Shown: positions 9,382-17,403, counted from the stretch's first letter. The stretch is 23,507 nt of DNA from Sergeia podlipaevii (GCA_030849805.1 JASANZ010001904.1:1-23507); one strand, 5' to 3'. A program made the numbers and translations. Notes: a model not told the origin generated them from the sequence alone.

Positions 9382-11607
9382 TTATGAATTCATCTTCCTT
9401 TCAGATTTCAAGAGAAGCCTCTTCTGCTGACTCAGGAAGTCGTCAAGATCAACCTTGTCATAGTCCTTGTCACGCTGCTTCATTGACTCTCTTGCACCAG
9501 CGTCTATGCCTTGTGTTGTCCCAGACCACAAAGATGGGGCAAGACCCAGAGAAGTGTCTATAGTACGCAAGCCTACTCCTCCACCTCCAGTCACTGTGGC
9601 ACCGTTAGTAGTAGTGGAAGTAGCTACTACCACAGGAGCCACTACTCCGCCCTCTCCTTGCGTTACCGCATCAATAGGGGTAAGCGGCGGTATCTTGGAG
9701 CACACCTCCAGCACCGCACGCTCCAGTGGCGACGGCGACTCCTGAAACATGTTATCAACAATACTCAGTAGCGTCCACTCGGACTGGATCAGCTGAATCA
9801 CGGCTGGCACCTCCGCGCCGGGAAAGGGGGCAGCCCACAACCCAAAGGCCTCACCCACCCACGCACGAAACGAATCCACTGAGACGATAGTTGGCTGAAC
9901 AATCTCTCGACCAGGAAAGACACCCCAGGTGACGGTGGTCACACCACTTCCAAACAGACTCCCCGTAGATGTCTCGCCATCCCCTGCTAGGCCACTGCCT
10001 GACACACTCCCACCACCATCACAACCAGCAGCGGCAGCACTGCCCGTTGTGGTTGTTCTCGCGATGGCTGGTTGAGTGGCAGTCTCCATCGGCCAACGCG
10101 CTTGCACCACTTTACCTTTTGCATCCATGGCCATGTATTGCAAAGAGGCGTACCTCTCCAGCGTGGTAAAGACTGTCTGACACAGCGCTGGGGGACAGAA
10201 AAACTCAAGGTAGCCCTTTTGGTATATGTAGCCTTTGTCAGGTCCCCATCCCACAACCTTATTCGCGCTCGAAACGCCGTTGATTTGAGGCTGCGAGTTG
10301 ATCGTGTAAAGCCCGCGCGCGTTGAGCGGCTTCAGCATCATCTCATTCACGTACTCCGTCTCTCCAGAAAGCTCATCAGCCCAAGGAAGAGTGCCACTAC
10401 CAGCAAGAAAACGAAGAAAGATACGGCAAATTTCAGCAAGACCACTAGGCAGATCCGCAGCAGCACCGAGTGTGAGAAACTGGGTGCACCGCTTGGCTCG
10501 ACTGCGCAGCAGGAGGCGTGCGTGGTATCCGCCAGCGTCCACTGCCACTGGTGGTGCCGCTCCTGCTGCTGCTGCCGCTGCCGATAGCCACTTCTCTCCC
10601 GGAGCAAAGTCGGTCCACGTCGCGGTGCGGGCCATGTAGCTCGTTACCCGTGATGACCAATGAATCGGTCGAACGGTTTCCTTGCCTCGGCGAAACTCGT
10701 TCTCGGACGGTTTCCACGGGAACGCACGATGAGTTGGGAGATCCATGCCCCTGACAATGGCTGCGATAACGCCTTCGGTGTTCATAGTGATAAAGTAGAT
10801 GCCTGTTGCACCAACAGAAAAAAGCTTGCGGATGAGCTCCCGATGGAACGCTACAGCCACACGCTTCACCTCGTGCTCGTCGCCCCTGGCTGATTCAATG
10901 CGCTGCATCAGTTCTGGGGCCCCTGCCAGGCGTGCAAGACCAAAGGCCTTGAGCTGCCGTACTTGAGTGAGTGGGTTGATAGAAGGCAGAATCGGGCATC
11001 GGATGCCATAGTTGCGGCATCGTGTGCAAAAATCAGCATAGGCACCCGCATCAAACACACACTGCGTGATGATGTAATCCACACCAGCGTCTACCTTCTC
11101 CTTCAGAAACGCCATCTCTGCTACTGTCTTCTGCGACTCCTCCTCCTTCTCTGGAAACGCAACGACAGCAATGCCAAAGTAATCACCAAAGTGCTGCCGG
11201 ACAAACTTGACGACACTGACAGCGTGTGGAAAGTGCACTTTTCCGTCTTGAGCGGCCCCTATGGGACGTCCACGAGTCACTAGGATGTTGCGCACTCCTT
11301 TGGACTTGAGAACCGAGAGCCACTGGTGCAGATCATCTGCCGTGCTCGTATAGCCGGTTATGTTGACCTGATAGTTTAGGGAGAGAAGCGACTGGCAAGT
11401 TGACGCAATTTCAATAGACGTCTCTGCCGTGGCACCATAGTCCCCCCACGTAATGCTACAGAAGAGCGGGTCCATACCTGACATACGCTCTATACGGTCA
11501 TAGAAGGTCGTGACACCAGCCTCAGTGGTTGGTGCCACATATTCAAAGGCGAAGTAATGACGGCCATTCTCACTTGCTTGCTGGACTGCCTCTGCAATTT
11601 TCACCAT
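9382..11607 (-). CDS. MTHFR: Methylenetetrahydrofolate reductase, eukaryotic two-domain form
   Basis: A 741-residue protein from the ATG at 11607. The frame continues six codons upstream, but that part starts at TTG within the acceptor region. MTHFR reduces 5,10-methylene-THF to 5-methyl-THF for methionine synthesis. Residues about 1-290 are the FAD-binding TIM barrel: FAFEYVAPTTEAG with Glu22 (E. coli Glu28), SITWGDYG, and VDYIITQ with Gln182. A linker with VRPIHWSSRVTSY (312-324) leads to the regulatory domain, recognised by GLYTINSQPQING (432-444), VVGWGPDKGYIYQKGYLEFF (451-470) and TWGVFPGREIVQPT (560-573). Three things are odd. The family LRGD motif, with the folate- and flavin-activating Asp, reads TRGR (Arg114). 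The HxTC strand reads NITG (82-85). A Gly/Ser/Thr/Ala-rich insert of about 45 residues (511-555) interrupts the regulatory domain, and the C-terminus is longer than in human MTHFR. Confidence 0.93.
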   Translation of the reverse strand: MVKIAEAVQQASENGRHYFAFEYVAPTTEAGVTTFYDRIERMSGMDPLFCSITWGDYGATAETSIEIASTCQSLLSLNYQVNITGYTSTADDLHQWLSVLKSKGVRNILVTRGRPIGAAQDGKVHFPHAVSVVKFVRQHFGDYFGIAVVAFPEKEEESQKTVAEMAFLKEKVDAGVDYIITQCVFDAGAYADFCTRCRNYGIRCPILPSINPLTQVRQLKAFGLARLAGAPELMQRIESARGDEHEVKRVAVAFHRELIRKLFSVGATGIYFITMNTEGVIAAIVRGMDLPTHRAFPWKPSENEFRRGKETVRPIHWSSRVTSYMARTATWTDFAPGEKWLSAAAAAAGAAPPVAVDAGGYHARLLLRSRAKRCTQFLTLGAAADLPSGLAEICRIFLRFLAGSGTLPWADELSGETEYVNEMMLKPLNARGLYTINSQPQINGVSSANKVVGWGPDKGYIYQKGYLEFFCPPALCQTVFTTLERYASLQYMAMDAKGKVVQARWPMETATQPAIARTTTTGSAAAAGCDGGGSVSGSGLAGDGETSTGSLFGSGVTTVTWGVFPGREIVQPTIVSVDSFRAWVGEAFGLWAAPFPGAEVPAVIQLIQSEWTLLSIVDNMFQESPSPLERAVLEVCSKIPPLTPIDAVTQGEGGVVAPVVVATSTTTNGATVTGGGGVGLRTIDTSLGLAPSLWSGTTQGIDAGARESMKQRDKDYDKVDLDDFLSQQKRLLLKSERKMNS

Positions 11608-11620
11608 GGGCGCAGAGTAA

Positions 11621-11655
11621 CTCAAAGAGGGTCAAGAAAATAATAAAGAAGAAAA
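11621..11655 (-). promoter_or_regulatory. Polypyrimidine tract and trans-splice acceptor of MTHFR
   Basis: On the minus strand this is a T/C-rich stretch ending in TTTGAG, with the AG at 11622-11621, about 13 bases before the ATG at 11607. It supports ATG 11607 over the upstream TTG. Confidence 0.6.
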
Positions 11656-12152
11656 ACTGGGTGTATAGTAACGCAAGTACTAGAGAGATATACGCAGCTG
11701 GTGAAAATGCAATGTGTGCAAGCTGTCCCTATGAGGTATCAGATCCATTAAAACCACAAACAATAAAAAAAAAGAATGGGGGAAAGAGTGCTAGCAGCAC
11801 TTGAGGAATGGCTAAAAGGCACCAAAGGAGAAAAAAAAAACTCGCATGTTAGCAAGTACGGCAGTGAGCAAAAAAATAAGATTCAAGAGATTCAAATCTG
11901 AAGCACATAGAGGATAAAGTCTTTCATTATTCTTGCATTATTAATGCATGTGTATACAAAAAGCGCCAGCAAACTATAGTATCCCCCTTTTTGAAAAACA
12001 AAGAGAGCGAAGATCGCTCCTTTCGTGCATTTAGTTCTCGTAAAACTTGCAAGAGAAAAACGTTCAGAATGAAAAAAAAAAAAGCAAGCAACAACAGCGG
12101 CAAAAAAAAGGGGAAACCAGTTTTCAAAAATAACCGTAAAACTCAATAATAT

Positions 12153-12170
12153 TAATAATAATAATAATAA
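12153..12170. repeat. (TAA)n microsatellite
   Basis: Six TAA units in the 3' flank of the small RIIa-like gene. The repeat continues imperfectly to the left. Confidence 0.85.
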
Positions 12171-12232
12171 CAGTTAAAGAAAAACTTATGGCGTCAACTG
12201 AATACTTTTTTGAAACCTGGGCAGCAGTACCC

Positions 12233-12541
12233 CTATGTCTTTGGGCTAGCAGCCAGTTCGTTGTCAAGCGCCAGTAGTAGTTCTTCTATGGGGCAATCAG
12301 ACTTATTGCTGAGCAGGTGCTGCATTAGTGACTCTAAAAATTGATCAAGATGATGATCGCGAACGTATTGCTTGTTCAGATGTGTTTGCCATCTGAAGTT
12401 TAGTGTCTGGAGCGACTCACTATCTGGGTCCGCCAGCAGAGCAAGAGCGAGAGAATCAGAGAGCTCATTGACGCGAGAGCGGTCGCCACAGCGAATACAA
12501 TCCTCAATCCGTTCCGACAGCAAATCACTACCTTCTGACAT
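12233..12541 (-). CDS. Small protein with a RIIa/Dpy-30-like docking domain
   Basis: A 102-residue acidic, helical protein. Residues about 56-96 (LNKQYVRDHHLDQFLESLMQ, then HLLSNKSDCPIEELLLALDN) fit the RIIa/Dpy-30 pattern: a Tyr-Val/Leu start, a first amphipathic helix, a loop with an x-D-x-P-I/V-E element, and a short second helix. This fold dimerises into a four-helix bundle that binds amphipathic helices of anchoring proteins. It is common in cilium and flagellum proteins such as radial spoke components and adenylate kinases. Residues 1-50 are also helical and have no family I recognise. The gene lies alone between MTHFR and the PPP protein in the cluster direction, with TTAG nine bases before the ATG as a possible acceptor. 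A flagellar role is inferred from the domain only. Confidence 0.65.
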   Translation of the reverse strand: MSEGSDLLSERIEDCIRCGDRSRVNELSDSLALALLADPDSESLQTLNFRWQTHLNKQYVRDHHLDQFLESLMQHLLSNKSDCPIEELLLALDNELAASPKT

Positions 12542-13027
12542 CTTCGACTAAGGATACGCGGGTTTTGTCTATTTTTCTTGTTCCCGCCTTATGAATAAAA
12601 GAAAAAGAATGAAAAAGAATAAAAAAGATAATGCGTCACAATGAGAAAAAAAAAATCTGTAAAGAAGCAGTAGATGCCTCAATATCAAAGTCTTTACATA
12701 ACAAAAAAGATACGCGGAGTCAAGCACAGGGCTTCTTATTTTTTTGTGAAAAGATCAAAAATCTTGTTTTCGGATATGAACAGGCAAAATGGGGAATAAG
12801 TTTTCCCATCGTCAACGCGTGCCCTCCATAACTTTCTGTCGTTGTTAATATGAGCAAACAAAAGTGTAGCAAGACACAAAACACAATGCAGTCTACAAAT
12901 CGTATATATATATCTACTGTGACACAACAACATCACAAGTATAGTGCCCATTTTGCGTGGGCAAACGCCAACATAAAAAAGAACAGAACCTCTCACGCAC
13001 AAAACTCTCTACGTAAAAAGAAAAAAA
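12542..13027. other. Spacer between the RIIa-like gene and the PPP gene
   Basis: About 485 AT-rich bases. Overlapping short open frames on both strands are Lys- or Phe-rich and unconvincing. It should be the 3' UTR of the PPP gene plus the 5' region of the small gene. Confidence 0.5.
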
Positions 13028-14215
13028 TCATCGAGCCCTCTCCTTACCATCATCAATAGGATTGAGCATACTATCAAAAATGAGTCGTACATTATCCATA
13101 ACAAAGGGTAAAGACCACGACAGACCATTCATACTATGAAGAACAATAGGATGTGGCGAACAAAAGAACTGCGCAAGTTCGAGCTTTTCAGCAGAAATGC
13201 TAATGAAGGCACCTTTGTTGTCGAATGTGTCGCAATAATTCGGCGCTGAAAACACTGAAATCATAGATGGAAAGTTGGTATTCGGGTGAGCCCTATACAG
13301 GCGGTACCCCTCATCTTGAACTTCGTGACTACGAATCACTGAAAGAAGCTTGTTTTGCTTGAGAAAATGGATGACACAAGCAAAATTAAACAAAAAGCTA
13401 CATCTACGCTTTTCGTTAGTAAAAAAGGTGGAACTCACGTCGTAGGCCGATGTTCCTGGGGTGTAGTAGTCGCTGCGTTGCTTTGTTGAGCTCGAGTCAG
13501 GGTTCTCCACATCCCAGTACGGGTCAGACATGATCAAGTCGCACATCGCACCCTTGGAGGGTATTTCACGAAAGCGATGAATTAGCTGAATATCTTCAAT
13601 TCGCGAAATGTCCGGAGAAAGGCCACCATGAACGCAGAAGTATTTTTTAATCACTGTTGCCGCCAAAGGAAGGCAATTAAATGCTTGCAGTAAGGCATTA
13701 TAGAGCGTCTTTGAGTACTTTCGAACGCATTCCTCCTCAAAACTAAACAAGCTTGTCATGAAGCGAGACTCGTGAGCCCCGCGAAGCATAAAAACAGATT
13801 TCGGGTATGTTACCTTTGCAGCCAGCAAAAGAAGAATGCACTCGCAACTGAAGCCCCCGCCTCCAACGTAGTCTCCAAGAAATAGGTACTGTTTCCCATC
13901 AAGAAGTCTACCTAACGCGAATATTTTGGCCAAATCGTAAAACTGCCCATGAATGTCGCCAACCACTGTTGTTGCATCCTCCAAGGCTAATACATTAGGC
14001 TCTGTCCGCAGTAGCAGCATTGCTTTACGAGCAATATCCAGTGCATCCTCATTTCTCAGCCTACCTTGGCGAAGAAAGTGCTGCACTATCGAAGTTAAAC
14101 GAAATGAGCCATTTGAATTGGAGCATTGATCACGTGGCAGCTCACTCCACACCGCAGGGGGAACAGACGGATTGCCTCGCTCGACAGAGAGTGATTGGGA
14201 AGTAGTAAGTGGCAT
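13028..14215 (-). CDS. Calcineurin A-like PPP-family protein with a degraded active site
   Basis: A 395-residue protein with a full PPP phosphatase fold, closest in pattern to calcineurin A (PP2B). Similar segments are YPKSVFMLRGAHESR (137-151), FNCLPLAATV (179-188), FCVHGGLSPDI (193-203), SHEVQDEGYRLYR (296-308), FPSMISVFSAPNYCDTFDNK (315-334), and FCSPHP followed by LSWSLPFV. Metal ligands kept are Asp87 and His89 (GDIHG), Asp115, His196 and His297; His148 and an Arg at 270-271 are also kept. Lost are the Asp and Arg of GDYVDRG (now Gly118 and Gly119) and the Asn of RGNHE (now Ala147). The protein stops soon after the catalytic domain, so it lacks the calcineurin B-binding helix, calmodulin-binding site and autoinhibitory segment. 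The rest of the fold is well kept, so this is probably a functional pseudophosphatase and not decay. The N-terminal 40 residues are divergent. Confidence 0.9.
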   Translation of the reverse strand: MPLTTSQSLSVERGNPSVPPAVWSELPRDQCSNSNGSFRLTSIVQHFLRQGRLRNEDALDIARKAMLLLRTEPNVLALEDATTVVGDIHGQFYDLAKIFALGRLLDGKQYLFLGDYVGGGGFSCECILLLLAAKVTYPKSVFMLRGAHESRFMTSLFSFEEECVRKYSKTLYNALLQAFNCLPLAATVIKKYFCVHGGLSPDISRIEDIQLIHRFREIPSKGAMCDLIMSDPYWDVENPDSSSTKQRSDYYTPGTSAYDVSSTFFTNEKRRCSFLFNFACVIHFLKQNKLLSVIRSHEVQDEGYRLYRAHPNTNFPSMISVFSAPNYCDTFDNKGAFISISAEKLELAQFFCSPHPIVLHSMNGLSWSLPFVMDNVRLIFDSMLNPIDDGKERAR

Positions 14216-14566
14216 TTTTTTTTTTGACTATTTTACTTGTTTCTATTTGTAAACGCAGAATATAGCTTGCAGTCTTCTTTGCTACAAAAATGTAAACGTA
14301 ACAACGCAAAAGAAAAAACTAACTAGTGCTACCATGCCCGGTTTGCGCTTGAAAACATCAACCAGTCGTAAAGAGAGTACGTGCATACAGATACATACCG
14401 TAGTACTGTTTTTGAGTCACATAGAAAAAAACATGCAGTGCATGCATATGTACACAGCAGGCAAACTCTGTAAGAGTAAACAGAATCAAGAAAAATAGAT
14501 CTTAAGCCAAAAATAGAGGCTGTTTTTCATTGCATAGATAGAAAGGGTTTAAAAAAAAAATTGCGT
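14216..14566. other. Spacer between the PPP and ALKBH4-like genes
   Basis: About 350 AT-rich bases with no coding signal. A minus-strand pyrimidine stretch around 14305-14318, with AG pairs shortly after it, could be the splice signal of the PPP gene. Confidence 0.5.
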
Positions 14567-15487
14567 TTATATGAAGGTTGAAGCAGCGCAAAGAATGGGT
14601 CTCGCCATATCCTCGTCATCCTTAATTTCTTTTGACAGTTCCCTAAGCGTTATAGAGATTCTTCGGTTTTTGACGCTCTCGGGGCGAATTCCATGCATCC
14701 ATACATATCGACATTGACCTGACATCAAAAAAAAGCACCTAGGTGGAAAGTACGCATCCACAGCAATACCATCGGAATTTACAAAAGTCATAGCGCACTG
14801 CTCCAGTAAATTTAAGCCAGCAATCCGATCACCCCATAGCCACGTGTCATCAATATGAGGATCAAAGTTACTTAGGTTATCAGATGTATATTCAAGCACT
14901 GACGCCTCAGCAATCTGGTAAGGCAGCTTGGTGGCCCTTTCAGTATAGGTTGAAATCTTTTCAAACACTGTCTTCAGCGCTTTTGGCATTGCCGCGATGT
15001 CTGATGGCTTCACTTTTCGTTTCTTAAAATTCTTTCGGGGCCCGAACTCCTGCTTCCGCCTTCCACTTTGTGACTCCTTCCAAAGAGGAAAGGGTGCGGG
15101 TGACTCAACAAACTGCAAGATTTCCTTTTCTTCGTCCTCTGATATCACATCACTAAAAACGTACAGTCCGTTAATTTGAAGAGGTGCCATCTCAATTCCA
15201 TCGTGATCCGTACAGCATTTTAAGAATTCCGTTGATCGAAAAACGTTAAAGCACTCAATGCACAAGTTATATTTGCTTTTCCCAATGAGAGCAAAAGAAC
15301 ACGACGAGGTACGCTCATCAGACTGTTGTTTTGCAATCACAGTATCAGCGGGTTTTAATGACACTTCACCACTAAACAACTGACGAACGCGCTCGGAATC
15401 CTTGCAGTAAGCGCAAAAGCGAATTCCAGTGCAACAGCAAGAGTGGGCTTGATTGCTCACGCGAGTATCTTCAACAGAAGAACCCAT
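14567..15487 (-). CDS. ALKBH4: ALKBH4-type 2-oxoglutarate/Fe(II) dioxygenase
   Basis: A 306-residue AlkB-family oxygenase, close in size to human ALKBH4 (about 300). Diagnostic ALKBH4 segments are SQSGRRKQEFGPRKNFKKRK (139-158), DPHIDDTWLWGDRIAGLNLL (209-228), WMHGIRPE (263-270) and RRISITLREL (275-284). The iron ligands His211, Asp213 and His265 and the 2-oxoglutarate-binding arginines (276 and 282) are all present, so it should be active. The N-terminus has a cysteine cluster, CCC at 17-19 with Cys25 and Cys28, as in animal ALKBH4, plus a second set of cysteines at 76, 79, 91 and 92. Human ALKBH4 is reported to demethylate a lysine of actin, and DNA N6-methyladenine activity has also been proposed. 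The substrate here is unknown. The start is the only ATG ahead of the cysteine cluster. Confidence 0.93.
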   Translation of the reverse strand: MGSSVEDTRVSNQAHSCCCTGIRFCAYCKDSERVRQLFSGEVSLKPADTVIAKQQSDERTSSCSFALIGKSKYNLCIECFNVFRSTEFLKCCTDHDGIEMAPLQINGLYVFSDVISEDEEKEILQFVESPAPFPLWKESQSGRRKQEFGPRKNFKKRKVKPSDIAAMPKALKTVFEKISTYTERATKLPYQIAEASVLEYTSDNLSNFDPHIDDTWLWGDRIAGLNLLEQCAMTFVNSDGIAVDAYFPPRCFFLMSGQCRYVWMHGIRPESVKNRRISITLRELSKEIKDDEDMARPILCAASTFI

Positions 15488-16013
15488 TTCAATAACTAAA
15501 AGGCTTTCTTTTTATAAGTGAGCCTATTTTCATCCTTGAAGATAATAATAAGTTAAAAATTGATGATTTTCAAAAAAAAAGTGTATACAAAGTATTTTTT
15601 AAACAGATAAAATGAATGAACCAACTTCAATGAGCAAACCCTCCTAAATAGGAGACTGTAATCCAGCATTATTGTTGTTAAATTTTGAAAGGAAGAGGTG
15701 ACAATGTGTCAAAAAATAGATAGATAAAAAAACGTAACCGAAAAAACTAAGATGGTAGTAAAAGAAAAAAAATATGTTGCCAAACATCTTTTGTGGACTC
15801 TCTTTGGTGCATCTTCTAAAGGAGAGAAAAAAATATTTAAAAAATGGCGATAAAGAAATATACCAGTGTCGCTTTTCTCACACTAAAAAAAAAAATGCGT
15901 AGAAAAACTGGTACATATGCATAGCTATTTTCATCTTTTGGAAATTCATATGTACTGATTCATGTGTTGGACAATGTCACAAATGAAACTAACATCATAT
16001 GTCCGCCGAGTCA
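15488..16013. other. Spacer between the ALKBH4-like and PMM genes
   Basis: About 525 AT-rich bases with repeated short A runs. I see no gene or RNA structure in it. Confidence 0.5.
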
Positions 16014-16754
16014 TTACATTTTGGACATCTCCTCGAGAATAGCAATAGTATCGTGAAAAGTCTTCACACTGTGCTCAATGGTGCGAGAATCGGTGTAGAT
16101 TTCATAATCATTTCCACCCTCAGATGTCTTATCACCGAAAAAGTGAACCTCAGAAAACTGCTTCTCGACGAACTGCAGGCAGTACGTCTTATCCCATCCC
16201 TTGGGAAAAACATCGAAGCTGATTTGTCCACCAATGGAGTATACAAATGGATAGTCAGGGAAGGCTGCCTTTAGGTCCGCAATGAGCTTTGCGCGGACCT
16301 TGTGCACGTTATCGTAGTTCTCAAACTCATCACGCTCAGACTGAGAGCAGTTACGGCCAATAGGAGAAATGTTGAGCATGCCGTTGCGGAACTCAACGAA
16401 AGTGCCACGCTGCACGGGAATGTCAAGATCCGCGATAAGATGAAGGGCCTTCTTGACAAAGGCAACAATCTTCTCATTGCCAATATACGTCAAAAGGCTC
16501 ATGCGATGAAATTCCTTGCCATCCTTGTAGGAAAGAAGGCCATTCTCAGAAAACACAAAGTCAAAGTCAGTGAGAATAGTGTCACCAAGCTGTTCCTGTT
16601 GCTTCACAAAATCAGAGCCACCAACGACACCGAGGGAATAGCCAGCGGCACGAGCCTTTTTTAGAGCATTCTTCATCTCCTGTGTCTCCTGCTTGCGAGG
16701 AGGAGTCAGAGTACCATAGACGTCAAAGAGCAGAATGGTGTTGCTGTGTGACAT
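16014..16754 (-). CDS. PMM: Phosphomannomutase-family HAD protein with altered catalytic motif
   Basis: A 246-residue protein, the normal length for eukaryotic phosphomannomutase, which interconverts mannose-6-phosphate and mannose-1-phosphate for GDP-mannose and glycoconjugate synthesis in the cytosol. Family motifs are very well kept: GVVGGSDFVKQQEQLGD (42-58), SENGLLSYKDGKEFHR (69-84), DIPVQRGTFVEFRNGMLNIS (111-130), PIGRNCSQ (131-138), YSIGGQISFDVFPKGWDKTY (172-191) and FFGDKTSEGGNDYEIYTD (205-222). The exception is the first HAD motif, which reads LLFDVYGTLTPPR. The nucleophile Asp11 is present, but the Asp two residues on, the general acid/base, is Tyr13 (codon TAT at 16718-16716, one base from GAT). 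Such a protein should be a poor mutase or none. The open frame runs 39 codons further upstream from a TTG through the pyrimidine tract; I exclude that part. Confidence 0.92.
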   Translation of the reverse strand: MSHSNTILLFDVYGTLTPPRKQETQEMKNALKKARAAGYSLGVVGGSDFVKQQEQLGDTILTDFDFVFSENGLLSYKDGKEFHRMSLLTYIGNEKIVAFVKKALHLIADLDIPVQRGTFVEFRNGMLNISPIGRNCSQSERDEFENYDNVHKVRAKLIADLKAAFPDYPFVYSIGGQISFDVFPKGWDKTYCLQFVEKQFSEVHFFGDKTSEGGNDYEIYTDSRTIEHSVKTFHDTIAILEEMSKM

Positions 16755-16816
16755 TTTCCCTTTTTCCTTGCTTTGTGTTTTGAGATTGTGTTTGAAACAA
16801 ACTATTGAGTACAAAC

Positions 16817-16862
16817 CTATGACGGCAGCCGCAAAGAAAAAAAGAAGAAGAAAGCAAAAAAA
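16817..16862 (-). promoter_or_regulatory. Polypyrimidine tract and trans-splice acceptor of the PMM gene
   Basis: On the minus strand, 16862-16832 is a long T/C tract. It is followed by GCCGTCATAG, with the AG at 16818-16817, about 62 bases before the ATG at 16754. A translated upstream extension would be the hydrophobic string FFCFLLLFFF, which is the tract itself and not a signal anchor. Confidence 0.6.
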
Positions 16863-17078
16863 GTAAATCACTAGGTGTAAAATGAAAAAAGGAAAGTTGT
16901 CACAATAATAATGAAGTCAAGCCACAAAATCTGAAAAAAAAACCTCATTTTTTAAAAAATCAAACTTGAAGAACCTTAAAGCCTAAGACGCTACAGTAAT
17001 ACAATCGTTTCTTTCAATGCTGCGGCACCCCACATTCGCAGTTCACCTTGTCAAACAAATAAACCACCATTCCCCCGC

Positions 17079-17123
17079 GGGGGGGGGGGGGTGGCGCGGG
17101 GCTGCGGGGTTCCACCGCGCCAC
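17079..17123 (+). repeat. G-rich block with a perfect inverted repeat
   Basis: A run of 13 G (17079-17091) is followed by GGGG (17098-17101) and GGGG (17106-17109). The arms GTGGCGCGG (17091-17099) and CCGCGCCAC (17115-17123) are exact reverse complements with a 15-base loop. The block could fold as a hairpin or, on the G strand, as a G-quadruplex. Confidence 0.85.
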
Positions 17124-17403
17124 TACCAGAATGTGCCGGCTCCGTCACCTATCATAGCTTATCAATTTTTTTTTTTGTGGAAAGTATTTTTATACAGTCG
17201 CTTTTGTTGATGCTTCTCATTTATTATTTTGCTTCTGTGCACCACGGTATATTATACTTTTCTTTTCAATTCTTAATGTAGAATTTACTACTAAAAGCTG
17301 TTTATTTCTTGTAAGTAATAATATGGAGCATTTTCTTTTTCGTTGTGTAGTGAAAAATAATAATAATATTTTTTTGGTTTCTCTCAACATTCTTCAGTTT
17401 ACA

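Larger units (their letters stand above)
11608..12232. other. Spacer between MTHFR and the small RIIa-like gene
   Basis: About 600 AT-rich bases with many short A runs and a (TAA)n repeat. Open frames on the minus strand at 11892-12146 are Phe-rich products of the A runs and have no recognisable family. I see no gene. Confidence 0.55.

Noticed and set aside
14567..15487. Possible N-myristoylation of the ALKBH4-like protein (starts MGSSVE)
   Set aside because: Position 6 is Glu, not Ser or Thr, and cytosolic or nuclear action is usual for the family.
16755..16871. Hydrophobic N-terminal extension of the PMM frame that looks like a signal anchor
   Set aside because: It starts at TTG and is the translated pyrimidine tract upstream of the splice acceptor; PMM has its normal length from ATG 16754.
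17091..17140. Possible tRNA in the strand-switch region, with box-like TGGCGCGGTGG and GGTTCCACC
   Set aside because: The two boxes are on opposite strands and no cloverleaf with a proper acceptor stem can be drawn.
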